Positions 1 through 10,180 of a stretch of 27,138 bases of DNA are shown here, in pieces (the first letter of the stretch is position 1; each line of letters begins with the position of its first letter). The DNA is from Dimorphilus gyrociliatus (taxonomy: Eukaryota; Annelida; Polychaeta; Dinophilidae). The stretch lies in contig CAJFCJ010000150.1 of assembly GCA_904063045.1 (NCBI GenBank), positions 6,274-33,411 of the forward strand. The letters run 5' to 3'. The position numbers and the translations under genes are program-made. The notes beneath the pieces are model-generated. The model ran no database searches and was not told where the DNA came from. It was given only the letters and a program-made list of their open reading frames with translations.

Positions 1-302
1 TCTGAAGTGTCAGATAGTGTGGATTCAGATATGGATATTACTGAGCCAGATACTGGATATGATACAAGTAATACTTATGCTCAAATGAAACTTTGAGTTC
101 TTCTGAAAATTATGATACAGAGATGAGTAATGAACCAGAGCATAACTCAGACTCAGATTTGGATATTGTTAATGGTATAAAGTCATCTGAAAAAGAAAAT
201 GGCAACATAACAGATTCAGACAATGACTCAGTTATTATCATTAACTCATCTGCTGAAGAAACTGAAACTGAATCTGAAGAATTAATTACAAAATGGAAAT
301 GA
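1..302 (+). CDS. acidic low-complexity region upstream of pol (partial, frameshifted)
   Basis: Two open frames rich in Ser, Asp and Glu succeed each other here: frame 1 runs from the window edge to a stop at 94-96, and frame 3 is open from about 72 to the stop at 300-302. Their composition is continuous, so they look like one reading region with a one-base shift around 72-93. Position directly before the reverse transcriptase suggests the end of a gag-like product or a gag-pol linker of element 1. No CCHC knuckle and no convincing aspartic protease motif is visible; those would lie left of the window. The frame then overlaps the pol start by 10 bases (293-302), a usual arrangement in such elements. 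Function is not assignable. Confidence 0.5.
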
Positions 303-1153
303 AAACACAATACATAGAATTAAAGGATGGAATAACTATCAAAGTTGAAAAAGAACAAATGAAAACTCCAGCAACTCCTGAGATAGAAGAATTACTGCTG
401 GAAAGTGTTGAGTTTGAACATATGTCTAATCAAAATATACACCACATTAATTCAACTACAGTAGAAATTGACAACTATTTACATGTGTCCAAAAATAATC
501 CTGACAAAATCAGGGAAGAATTGAAAGAAATCATCAAGAATTATGAAGACATTATTGCTACAAATCAAAATGACATTGGCTCACCAGATGTTCCACCAAT
601 GGCAATTGAATTATTGGAAGATGTGAAACCTTTTAAACAAAGACCATACAGATTACCACCCAACAAACAACAGGAATGTAGGGAACAACTTAATGGATTA
701 TTAGCAAATGGTTTGATTAGAGCAAGCAAAAGCCAATGGGCTTCACCAATTGTTTTTGTGAAAAAGAAAGAAGGAACATTAAGAATGTGTGTAGATTACA
801 GAAAACTTAACAAGCATTCAAAAAAGAATTGTTATCCAATCCCACACCAAGAAGATTTATTTGACAAACTTGGAGGAGGACATAAATACTTTTCCATCTT
901 GGATTTGACAAGTGCATTTCACCACATCCCTATCAAGGAAGAAGACAAAGAAAAAACTGCTTTCATAACACCATTTGGTCTATTTGAATTTAATCGAATG
1001 CCTTTTGGTTTAGCAAATGCACCCTCACACTTCAGCTATATTATGGCAAATTTTGTCATAAATGGATTGGAAATTTCTGTATTAACTATATGGATGATAT
1101 TATTGTTTTTACCAAAACATTGGAGGAACACTACACAAGTCTACAGAAACTGA
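293..1153 (+). pseudogene. Ty3/gypsy pol, N-terminal part of reverse transcriptase (frameshifted)
   Basis: This 286-codon frame encodes the fingers and palm of a gypsy-type reverse transcriptase, which copies element RNA into DNA. Visible motifs are the LEDVKPFKQRPYRLPP entry motif, the WASPIVFVKKK motif, MCVDYRKLN, and the first catalytic aspartate in FSILDLTSAFHHIP, then TPFGLFEFNRMPFGLANAP. Reading is then lost: just before the second catalytic box the frame moves, and the YMDD residues are encoded at about 1087-1098 in the next frame. The final 25 or so residues of this frame are therefore out-of-frame translation. The first ATG at 293 overlaps the upstream acidic frame. Whether the break is real decay or a sequencing error cannot be told here. 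Confidence 0.9.
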
Positions 1154-4100
1154 TGGATAGAATCAAAGAAAAGGACTTCAGAATCAAGTTAAGCAAATGT
1201 GCATTTCTACAAGAATCAGTACAATTTCTTGGTCATAGAATTACACAGAATGGTATTGAAACTGATCCAGAAAAGATTCAAAAGATAAAAGATGCTGAAT
1301 TACCAATGTTTGCAAATACTTTACTAAGTTTTGTAGCATTTTGTGGTTATTATAGAAGATTTATCAAGGACTTTGCAAAAATTACAAAACCATTGAGAGA
1401 ATTATTAAAACTACATCAGAAGACTGAAAGACTAAAATGGACTACAGAAGCAGAGAAAGCGTATCAGACACTAAAGAAATCAATGACAGAACCACCAATA
1501 CTTCAACTACCTGATTTTAGTAAACCATTCTATCTAACAACAGATGCCTCCAATTATGCAGTTGGTGCAGTTTTAGAACAAGAATGGGAAGAAGATGGAA
1601 AGAAAATAAGAAAGCCAATTTCTTTTGCTTCAAAACTCCTAATCAATACACAACTAAGGTATGCAGCTTATCAAAAAGAAGCTTTTGCAGTCTATTGGGC
1701 AGTACAAAAATTCTCCCATTACTTGCAGTATAAGAAATTTTTTCTTTACACTGATCACCAAAATTTGGTACAAACATTTGTACAAAACAAATTAAATTCA
1801 AGTACTGTTAAATGGGTTATGGCACTTATGGATATGGACTTTGAAATAATTTACATACCTGGAAGAACCAACAGAGCAGACTGGATATCCAGAATTGGAG
1901 AAACTGATGAAGTTATTGATTTCCGAAATTTACTAAAGGAAAGACTAAATGAAGAAAAACAAAATGGCAATACAATTCCACAATTAGCAGAAAGAAAGGA
2001 TATGCTTAAATGCTTTTATATTGATACAGAAGATTTAGAAGACTTAGCTGATTGTTTGGATGACATTTTAGACAATAATGATGGTTATGATGAAGAAGCA
2101 GATGACAAAAAATTACAGGTCATGAAATTAAAAAATAAACCTGTTGAGATAAACTTCTACACTGAACAAGTTTTGGATGACACGCTAATGAAAATTGTAG
2201 AAAAATTGGAAGGAGCAAATATTGATGTTGAAATGTTCAAGGAATACAAAAATTTTATTGAACATATGTTTGTCAAAGATGATTTAGTATGGTATCTGAA
2301 TGGCTGTCAACCATTACTGGTAATTCCACTACTGACTTTAACAAACCTACTGAACCAAATACATCAACATCAAATATTTGAACACTATGGTGTAGACATA
2401 ACAATTCATACTTTGGAACAAGCTTTCTGGCATCCACAACTTAAGAAAACAATTAAAGACCATATAAAGAATTGCAAATTCTGTGAACAATTAAGAGCAC
2501 CTGGAAACAAACATCTATTGGTTGAAACACCCCATCCAACTCTACCAATGCAAAGAATTGCAATGGACATAATGGGACCACTAACAGGACATGAATCTTA
2601 CAAATACATACTTGTCATTATAGATCACATGTCAAGATTTACAAACCTATTTCCATTAAAAACTCAGACAGCTGAAGAAATATCAAAACACTTGTTTTTT
2701 AACTACTTTCCAATATTTGGTATTCCAGAAGAAATTCTCACAGACCAAGGACGGAATTTTCTGGGGGAAATATTTACAGAGATGGTTACATCAATGGGAA
2801 TAAGGAAAATAAAAACAACAGCATTCCATAGCCAAAGTAATGGAATGGTAGAAAGAAAGAATTTGGAAATTCGCAGAGCACTACATAAACATGTAGTTAT
2901 GGAACAATTAACAGATTGGACAAGACAATTACCAATAATTCAAACATGCTTAAACCAAATTCCAGTGGGAAGCACAGGCAAAACTCCACATGAAATATTA
3001 TTTGGATTGAAGAATAGGAATGTCTTAGATTTGTTAATGGAAGTTCCAAGATTAGAACCAACAACAAAATTTCTATTTGATAGAAAGCATGAAATGGAAG
3101 AAATAAGAGCTACTGCATTGTGCAAATCTGTCATGAAAAAGAAGGCATATAGAGATAGAGTAAACAAAACTATCACAAGAAAACCCCCAACTTACCAAAT
3201 TGGTGAATGGGTACACATAAAAAATGAACACATTGGTCAAGGAATGAATAGGATAAATACAAGCAAATGGAGTGGACCATACATTGTAACTGCTACTGAT
3301 ACTACAAAATGTCTTTATGAATTGGAAATATTAAATGGCAAAAGAAAATTCTACCATGCTAGTAGACTAAGATTGGCTAACAAACAACCAACTAGAGTTA
3401 ACACACTCAAGGTAGAGAAACAAGAAAGGAAAGTTGGAACACTTCCTATAAGAGGATCCATTGTTTACACTCTGCTAGCGCTATGCTTATTAAACTTGGT
3501 TCAGGGAAATGTATCAATAACAAAAGCAAACATAACTGTGAGAATGCTTCCTTCAGTACAATTCTGTCAAGGGCAACAAGTACATCAGTCATTTGATCTG
3601 GCTGATGAACCAATTTGCACATTCAAAACTAAACAAATGACCAAAATAATGGCAAATATTTATGAAATTAAAGCTGATAATTTGGCAATACAAGCTGTTA
3701 AGTGTTTGGTAAAGAGAAGAATCAACTTTTACACTCATTACTTCTTTGGAGCAAAGAAACACAGAGTTGAAAAACAAACACTTACCTTAAGTGACAAACA
3801 ATGCAGAAAAATGTTATTGTCAAAAAAGACCTTAAATGGACAAAAACTCATTGAAAAAGGAAACCTTCTAATGTACAATGAAAACAAAGGATCAAACTAC
3901 AAATGGCCAAGAACAACAGTGGTTGAAGAATTTACAACAATTCTCCAAATTGGCAAAGCTTATTGGCACCCAAGTCAGGATAAGATAACAACCAACTTGG
4001 AATATTTAGAGGACTGTTCTATCAAACATAAATTTTGTAGAACTCTGGATTCCATTATTATTTTCAATCCTCAGAAAGGACAAAATCTCCTTGGTCATGA

Positions 4101-5868
4101 ATCCCCATGGAAAGCAGTATCCTACAATGTAGAGTGCATTAAGCTTGGAGGATATTTTTCATGTCCCAACTATGCAATAATGGATTTACCTTATCAAGAT
4201 AGATATATCAAAGGATATGGTGGTCCTGGAACAAGAATTTTAGTACCCCAGAAGGAATACGACTTATTAAGAACTGATCTTACAAATTCAAATTATGCTG
4301 ATAACAGAATGATGGCAGATATCAAATATAAAATCATTTCAAACAAAGAAGTTGCAAGATTGCAGAATTATGATGGAAAGATATCAACTTTGAGAAAAGC
4401 AAATAATACAGAAATACAAAATATACTAACCTATAATGATTGGTATAGAGGTGGTGACAAGACTTATCATATGCTGATCAAAAATCATGTAACACCACTG
4501 GTTAGGACCTGGATGGTCAGAGAAATAATCTCACCTGATATATGGGATATTAACAACAAATACATACTCAAAATGTTGAAAACAACCAAAATGGAACCTG
4601 CTAGAATGGCAAAAGCAGAAGATTTTGAACTCAACAAGAAGAAAATTAGTTTCAATCCCTTACCAAGACTGGACACTTGGTACCAAAGTCCAAAAGATAA
4701 ACAATTTCAAACACATCAAGCAAATGGAAAATTTACACTTTTGCAAAGAACACCAAAGAAGCATGAATGGAGGAGAAGAGTATCAGAAAGCATACAGATG
4801 CCAAAATTTCACAAAATAGACATAGCAGATGCTATTCGAACATCTGCTTTATTAAATAACATTGATAAAAATTTCCAAAATTTACAAACAGTTTTCAAAC
4901 AAGTATCACAACTTCTATGCAAAGAATTCATTATGAGAAACAAGATGGTAGCATTACTCACACCATTGGCACCTCAACTACCAACAATACTTGGATCTAA
5001 GCATGGAATGCACAGTACATGGCTTGGTGATCTAACAACCTTAAATACTTGTACAGAATTAAAATCAGTTCAAGTAGTGTGTGATACAACAATTATCACC
5101 AAAAATGGATTATGCTCCAAAGAATTTCTCATCAAGTATAAAGATCTCTTATTCTCAGTTGATCCAATACTCCATCATGCTTACCACATAACAAAAGAAG
5201 ATATAAGATATGGAGATTGTGACCAAACACAACACCTGTTCAAAATTAAGAAAAACCCACTGGACATTGAACACAATCAACAAGCAATGTATTCTGGAAA
5301 GAAAACATTCATCTATTACACAAAGAAAGGATGCAGATTTCAGACTGCAGCAGCACAATCAATCAGAATGAAAATAAGCAATGAAATTGAAGAACCAAAA
5401 TTAGAGGTTGCTAGACTTACTGAGTTAATACAGCTTGGTATAAAAGAGGATGTTGGTAAGAAGCAACAACAAGTTCAACAAGTTTTAGAATACATTCAAG
5501 ACACTTTAACAAGACATAAAGAGCACATAAACTTTGCTAATGATTTGGGCATTGATGCTGCTTTGTCTAAAACTGAACATATATTCTCATCATGGGCCAG
5601 GACACCTTACAAAACACTCATCAACATACTTCTTCCAATAACAATAATCATTGGAATTGGGATTCTGATTTGGTTTCTTTGGAAGAAAGACTGGAAAAGA
5701 GTACACTTCACCAAGCTAGCTAAGCTTTTAGCTAGAAAAGAAAAGTTACCTACAGCCCCAACAGCTGAACCAGAAGAAATACCACTACAAACTTATCCAA
5801 CATTCAAAAAGGATGGTGACACACTGATTGTTTCAAGCCCAAGACCTTTCGTGGAAGCAAGGTCTTAA
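1090..5868 (+). CDS. Ty3/gypsy pol (RT end, RNase H, integrase) continuous with an env-like protein
   Basis: One uninterrupted 1592-codon frame. It starts inside the reverse transcriptase catalytic box, so its first Met is not a real start. RNase H follows, with acidic residues D152 (TTDAS), E197 and D222 (YTDHQ). Integrase has an HHCC-type zinc region at about 424-467, the catalytic triad D493, D552 and E588 with exact D-35-E spacing, and a C-terminal module ending near 750. Without a stop it runs into an env-like region from about 788: a signal-like hydrophobic stretch (about 790-806), a Cys-bearing ectodomain of some 700 residues, a basic RRR site at 1228-1230, a coiled-coil-like stretch near 1450-1490, a membrane anchor at about 1510-1533 and a short basic tail. 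I cannot assign the env-like part to a named glycoprotein family. It could be made as a fusion or from a spliced RNA. Confidence 0.9.
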   Translation: MDDIIVFTKTLEEHYTSLQKLMDRIKEKDFRIKLSKCAFLQESVQFLGHRITQNGIETDPEKIQKIKDAELPMFANTLLSFVAFCGYYRRFIKDFAKITKPLRELLKLHQKTERLKWTTEAEKAYQTLKKSMTEPPILQLPDFSKPFYLTTDASNYAVGAVLEQEWEEDGKKIRKPISFASKLLINTQLRYAAYQKEAFAVYWAVQKFSHYLQYKKFFLYTDHQNLVQTFVQNKLNSSTVKWVMALMDMDFEIIYIPGRTNRADWISRIGETDEVIDFRNLLKERLNEEKQNGNTIPQLAERKDMLKCFYIDTEDLEDLADCLDDILDNNDGYDEEADDKKLQVMKLKNKPVEINFYTEQVLDDTLMKIVEKLEGANIDVEMFKEYKNFIEHMFVKDDLVWYLNGCQPLLVIPLLTLTNLLNQIHQHQIFEHYGVDITIHTLEQAFWHPQLKKTIKDHIKNCKFCEQLRAPGNKHLLVETPHPTLPMQRIAMDIMGPLTGHESYKYILVIIDHMSRFTNLFPLKTQTAEEISKHLFFNYFPIFGIPEEILTDQGRNFLGEIFTEMVTSMGIRKIKTTAFHSQSNGMVERKNLEIRRALHKHVVMEQLTDWTRQLPIIQTCLNQIPVGSTGKTPHEILFGLKNRNVLDLLMEVPRLEPTTKFLFDRKHEMEEIRATALCKSVMKKKAYRDRVNKTITRKPPTYQIGEWVHIKNEHIGQGMNRINTSKWSGPYIVTATDTTKCLYELEILNGKRKFYHASRLRLANKQPTRVNTLKVEKQERKVGTLPIRGSIVYTLLALCLLNLVQGNVSITKANITVRMLPSVQFCQGQQVHQSFDLADEPICTFKTKQMTKIMANIYEIKADNLAIQAVKCLVKRRINFYTHYFFGAKKHRVEKQTLTLSDKQCRKMLLSKKTLNGQKLIEKGNLLMYNENKGSNYKWPRTTVVEEFTTILQIGKAYWHPSQDKITTNLEYLEDCSIKHKFCRTLDSIIIFNPQKGQNLLGHESPWKAVSYNVECIKLGGYFSCPNYAIMDLPYQDRYIKGYGGPGTRILVPQKEYDLLRTDLTNSNYADNRMMADIKYKIISNKEVARLQNYDGKISTLRKANNTEIQNILTYNDWYRGGDKTYHMLIKNHVTPLVRTWMVREIISPDIWDINNKYILKMLKTTKMEPARMAKAEDFELNKKKISFNPLPRLDTWYQSPKDKQFQTHQANGKFTLLQRTPKKHEWRRRVSESIQMPKFHKIDIADAIRTSALLNNIDKNFQNLQTVFKQVSQLLCKEFIMRNKMVALLTPLAPQLPTILGSKHGMHSTWLGDLTTLNTCTELKSVQVVCDTTIITKNGLCSKEFLIKYKDLLFSVDPILHHAYHITKEDIRYGDCDQTQHLFKIKKNPLDIEHNQQAMYSGKKTFIYYTKKGCRFQTAAAQSIRMKISNEIEEPKLEVARLTELIQLGIKEDVGKKQQQVQQVLEYIQDTLTRHKEHINFANDLGIDAALSKTEHIFSSWARTPYKTLINILLPITIIIGIGILIWFLWKKDWKRVHFTKLAKLLARKEKLPTAPTAEPEEIPLQTYPTFKKDGDTLIVSSPRPFVEARS

Positions 5869-5882
5869 AGGAGTGGGATGTT
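5867..5882 (+). other. polypurine tract of element 1
   Basis: The purine-rich run AAAGGAGTGGGA lies between the pol-env stop codon and the first base of the 3' LTR at 5883. This is where gypsy-type elements prime plus-strand DNA synthesis. Four bases (TGTT) separate the purine run from the LTR end as defined by comparison with the other copies, so the exact LTR start could be 5879 or 5883. Confidence 0.65.
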
Positions 5883-6835
5883 TGTACACATTTAGGCAGT
5901 TTGTAGGTACTAAACACATAAGCTCGTAACCAGGCTCACAAACTCACACAATACACCCAAATTGTTACATTTCATTCATCAATGGAAAGCAATATTGAAA
6001 GAGTATTATAGAGTACTTTACACACCTAAAACTACAACATACACTATTTAAACTAAGTTGTAAAAGTATTTTACAACTTAGATGTTAACCCTAATTATTA
6101 TACACATCATATTTAATGAATATTAATTATATGTTCCACTATTCTATTTATATTTGGAGCTTTTAGATTATTGTCACTTTTCAACAGTATTGTATGCACA
6201 ATACTATATTGAATGATTAAGTTTAATACTTTTATCCTACCAGTCCTTTACACAGAAACATATTATCTTACACAAACAATTATTATTAATAATTTGTTGT
6301 ATATTAAAACGGCATCAAGTTGACCTTTTCCTATTTTTGTGTTTTGGAATCAATCCAACTTCTATTAATAATTGTTACATCTTAGGCAACTTTCTGACCT
6401 ACTAAAATAGGGAGCAAAAGTTCTCCAAGATAAAGAAAAAGTAACAAACATGGAAGTATATTTGAACTTTCCCTTTATCCAAATTGTTACATTTGTTTGT
6501 GTGAATATTTTTATCCGTGAACTGTGAACTATTGGAAAAGTATATAAACCCTACGAATTTAACAGTAGTCAGTTCAGTTTTCTAACCATCAGCTGGTTGT
6601 TCAAACTTGCTTGTTTAGAACTAGAAACTCATTTACTCAAATACATATTCTTTGAATGAAATACTGGTGTTTGTTGGTTAATTTTTACTGGAATTACATT
6701 TATTAAGACTACTTGTGGACGAACTTGAAAGGTTCTATTTGGACCAGTACTTTGGCACATTGGTAAATGATTGGAGAGGACGAATTTGATAGTGACGAGC
6801 TAGGACTTCCTACAATTACAATACAACAAAGTACA
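5883..6835 (+). repeat. 3' LTR of element 1 (953 bp)
   Basis: The LTR is delimited by comparison with two inverted copies at 11128-12036 and 19325-20122. It begins TGTACACATT and ends CAAAGTACA, so it has TGTAC/GTACA inverted ends. It carries a TATA box at 6541-6548 and two initiator-like TCAGT boxes at 6569-6578, which place transcription start near 6571 and so define U3 and R. No canonical AATAAA is seen after that start. A perfect 13-bp hairpin lies at 6053-6081 and an 8-bp hairpin at 6186-6205. The right end abuts coding sequence of a lectin gene. The 5' LTR and the target duplication are outside the window. Confidence 0.9.
6541..6578 (+). promoter_or_regulatory. LTR core promoter: TATA box and initiator
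   Basis: TATATAAA at 6541-6548 is followed 30 bases after its first base by overlapping-register TCAGT boxes at 6569-6573 and 6574-6578. TCAGT is the classic arthropod initiator and the spacing fits a TATA plus initiator promoter. The other LTR copies keep the same sequence. The start site itself is inferred, not shown. Confidence 0.6.
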
Positions 6836-7817
6836 GAAATATAAACATTTTCAAATATGTTATCAGGTCCTCCTGAAAGAATCAATTTCTGTATACATAT
6901 CACATGATCATTATGTCATACCTCTTTTACAGCTTATAATAACTCCATATACAAGGATATTTTTCATGAAATCCAGCCTGAAGAAAACATCACTATCCCT
7001 TTCAATTGAAACTACTGTTTCATAATTTTCATTCTTAAGTAATGATATTGAAAATGTTTCATCAAAACTATTCAAATGGGACAAGTTGATAATTTGAAAA
7101 TCTAGACAAACATTTCAGAAGGAATTATCATAGAATAAACAAACTAACATTTCAGAATTGTAACAAACCTCTCTTTTCAACAAGTTCACCATAGACTTTA
7201 ACATCACACATTCCAATATATTTATTAAAATGTTGACTTTTTATTTGTAGAAAAGATCCAATAGCATCAGCTGAACAATTTAAACATTCATAATCATTTA
7301 GAAAATTTACGCTTTTCTTCACAGGTGTACTTCCCCAACTACCGCAAAGTTTATCCTGCTCATCCGCATTATAGGGAGATTGTTTTAGTAAAATATCAAA
7401 ATTTTTCAACAAGGAAACTGAAATATTTGAAATAGAGATATAAAAGCTAGGCAAAAATCTTAAGAACTATGTTAATACAAAGGTGATGATCTCCTCTATT
7501 TAATAAGCATACAGAAGTTATTCTGAATATATCTATTAAATCCACCATCCACCAACTCTTTTCATCTGTTAAGCTATGAGTATAACTACATTGGTAACCT
7601 CCACTATCATGACCATTTATAATTTTAGCATTATTTGCTTTATATCCATAAAATTGAGTTGTACTTTGATAGGTTGGTAAACCTCTTATAAGATTATTTT
7701 CTTCATTTGGTTCACCAATTACAAATTCTGTTTATTTTTAAAATATTAAAATCATTATTTTCTTATAATTTTCAAAAAACAACCTGATAATTGGCAAATT
7801 AATATTATTATCAACAT
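6836..7817 (-). pseudogene. secreted F5/8C (fucolectin-like) lectin gene, cut by LTR insertion in exon 5
   Basis: Five exons can be read on the minus strand with compatible phases. Exon 1 is 7817-7784 (ATG at 7817, hydrophobic MLIIILICQLS, a short signal peptide). Exon 2 is 7727-7479, with WWMVDL and the NRGD turn typical of F5/8 type C lectin domains. Exon 3 is 7417-7169, with LKNFDILL, LCGSWGSTP and CDVKVYGE, the usual C-terminal strands of the domain. Exon 4 is 7101-6922. Exon 5 begins at 6872 and is open until 6836, where retroelement LTR begins. Introns are 56, 61, 67 and 49 bp, all GT-AG and all phase 1. Such lectins bind fucose or other glycans outside the cell. The remainder of the gene should lie beyond the 5' LTR, left of the window. 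Confidence 0.8.
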
Positions 7818-8970
7818 TATAACGTTATAATTATATCAGTAAAAAAACAGACTAACACTTCCGTAAAGTAGACATTTTGAATAAACAACAAAGCAATGAA
7901 TATTTTTTTTCAATTTTACAGCACAATAAATATTTTATAAAGTTCAAAGCTGGAAAATCAATTTAAGATAATCTATGGAATGAGTGATAGCAGCATTCTT
8001 AATGAAGATGAAATATTAAAATTCTTACAATGTTGGAGTATGATATAATTGCAAAATATAATTAATTTTTTTATGGATATTATTGGCTAGGGTAAATTTT
8101 AGTGTTAGGGTAAAAGCATTGATTTGTGGCCATTTTTTACAGCATTCAAATTTCTAGACTTTAGTAGATGTGGGTTAATTAATATTAATATTCAAATATT
8201 TAAAAATTTAGGTGACCAATCCTCAATTATTTGTGTCTTGTATGAAAAGTAAAAATGTTTATTCTATTCTCGGAATTCCACCTTCTCATTACTAGTTTGG
8301 GTTTGTTAAGAGGGAAAACGTTACAACTTTTAAAATCTGCAAAGTTTAATTTTTAAAAATTACTTTACTAAGTTCCATCGTCATTAAGTATTGTATGTTT
8401 AATCATGATTTTCAAAATTCATATATTAATTGGAAAAAGAGAGAAGCAATCTTATTAACAGATTTTTATGGATGTCAACTGTCCATCACAACAACTAATA
8501 TGCTATCTTGTATTAGGTGTCAGCCTATTAGTGTTCTTCTCAAGTTTATCTTAAGATTTTGTTTATAAGCTGAATGAAGAGAAAAAGAATCAGTTGAAAC
8601 TTTCAAAAACATTTTTTTTATTTATATAATTTATTTTTTAATGAGTACTTAACAATAGCATTTTACACTGGGTATGCATAATTCCATTATACATATACGG
8701 CACAATGCACATATGCATGTGAGCATACAAAATTCTTACAGATAAATGTAATGAATTTAGCATTAATTATAGAACTACACTAGTCCAGCTTCAACCACTT
8801 AAGAACATTAATTTAGCTGCCAGCTAAAAAGTATCAAAAGGTCAAATTCAACTATTGTTGACTTTTGGATCAGTTCCAAATTCTCACATTCAATGATTGA
8901 ATTGAATGTTACCAAAATTGTTGCATCTTGCAAAAGAAGCTGACCATCTAAAGTTATCTGATCTAATTAC
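7818..8970. other. intergenic, AT-rich, no gene recognised
   Basis: No open frame with domain-like content or good splice-site continuity was found on either strand. It contains simple A/T runs and scattered short palindromic words, none convincing as a gene or RNA. Confidence 0.5.
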
Positions 8971-10180
8971 TCAGGATGAATGAAACCAATAAAAGATGGA
9001 ACCATTTTTAGAACTTTCAATTGAAGCTTCCTTATTTAGTTCATCTACCATTTGGTAAAAAGAGCCTTTGGCTAAGACGTACTGTTCAATCTTCTGTGCC
9101 AAGCATCAGCTTCATTGTTTGTTCTGATACTATAACCAAACCTAGACCATTGTTGAAGTTGCCAAATTGAATTTTCAATCCATTGAAATTTAACATAATC
9201 TACCAAATCAGAATATCTGTTTGTTGCTTAAAAATCATTCTCAATTAAATTGAAGATTCTTGGTATGGTAGAAGAAGGAAGAAATGGCAATTCAAAGTTC
9301 TTTTTTAATGTTGACTTCCCATTATTCATGTTTGACTGATAATCTTTACTGTATCCCAAATTCTAAAAATATAGATAATAAAGTTAAACTGTAGCAAAAT
9401 TAACATATTCACCTTACCTGAATTTTTCTGTACATAGCTTGGCTCCAATGAAATGAACACTCTCCTATGGATACTACTGGATAAATAGATTTCAGAGCTT
9501 TCCAAAGTCCTTTTTCAAAATCAACAACTACCTCCTCTGGCATTGAATCATCAGTCAGTCATTTAATCTCCTGCAGACAAAAAAAGACAAGCACAGAAAA
9601 TGAGTTATGCAATATTTTTTATAGACAAATTATACCTTTAATACATATTTGTAAGCTCTTGACTTTGCTAATGATATAAACACAAACATAAATGGCACTT
9701 ACACTTACATTACTATTCCTTCCTTTTCATTATAGAAATCTTTTTGAAGAAAGCCATCTGTAAAAATGCCATTTTTAGATCAAAATTTAATGTTTGCGGT
9801 TCAACTGGGCAAATGTTTTGTCTTGTCAAATTAGCTAGGTGCTGTAAATTTTCCAGTTTAGAAAGTTAGTCGACTTTTTTGCTGTAATAGAACAGTACAG
9901 TTTCAGCAATCACTTTTCCTGATGACTTTAAATCAGTTAAACAAATTTCTCTCAAGTCTGTTCTTGTTTTGATTTCCATTGATAATCTATTTTGTTTTTC
10001 ATGACAATGTTCCAGTGTGCTTTCAAAAAATGTTGCTGATTTTTGTATTTCTCTTGCTTGTGGTGTTAACTGGGGCATAGTAGAGTTTATCGCTATGGAA
10101 ATGTTATTATTACTACTACTACTACTAATTGTTGTGTTTCTATCAGAGTTGTTGCTAGTGGGGAATTTAAAAAAAACCAT
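8971..10180 (-). pseudogene. MULE-type DNA transposase relic
   Basis: Reading the minus strand in pieces gives the typical order of a Mutator-like (MULE) transposase. A helical N-terminal region lies at about 10180-9868 with an in-frame TAA after it. A TDGF motif at about 9770 fits the first catalytic Asp. A piece with P-F-x(5)-SLAKSRAYKYVLK lies at about 9690-9640. VVVDFEKGLWKAL plus ECSFHWSQAMYRKIQ at about 9545-9418 fits the second Asp and the conserved FHW box. After a 55-bp intron-like gap (9363-9417), IRTNNEADAWHRRLN at about 9130-9090 is followed by a frame change and a final FYQMVDELNKEAS helix. Three in-frame stops and at least two frame changes make it non-functional. In this family the box after TNN usually has Glu where Asp is seen here. 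Terminal inverted repeats were not identified. Confidence 0.75.

Noticed and set aside
46-60. DTG triplet in the acidic region as a retroviral-type protease
   Set aside because: The flanks are acidic low-complexity sequence without the hydrophobic strand before or the Ala/Ser-bearing context and flap after it.
2940-5358. Minus-strand frames inside element 1
   Set aside because: They overlap the continuous pol-env frame, lack domain content and are antisense shadows.
6709-6903. Minus-strand frame spanning the LTR edge as a separate gene
   Set aside because: It is lectin exon 5 running on into antisense LTR sequence by chance.
7152-7454. 100-codon minus-strand frame as a stand-alone gene
   Set aside because: Its first part is intron; the true exon is 7417-7169 within the five-exon lectin gene.
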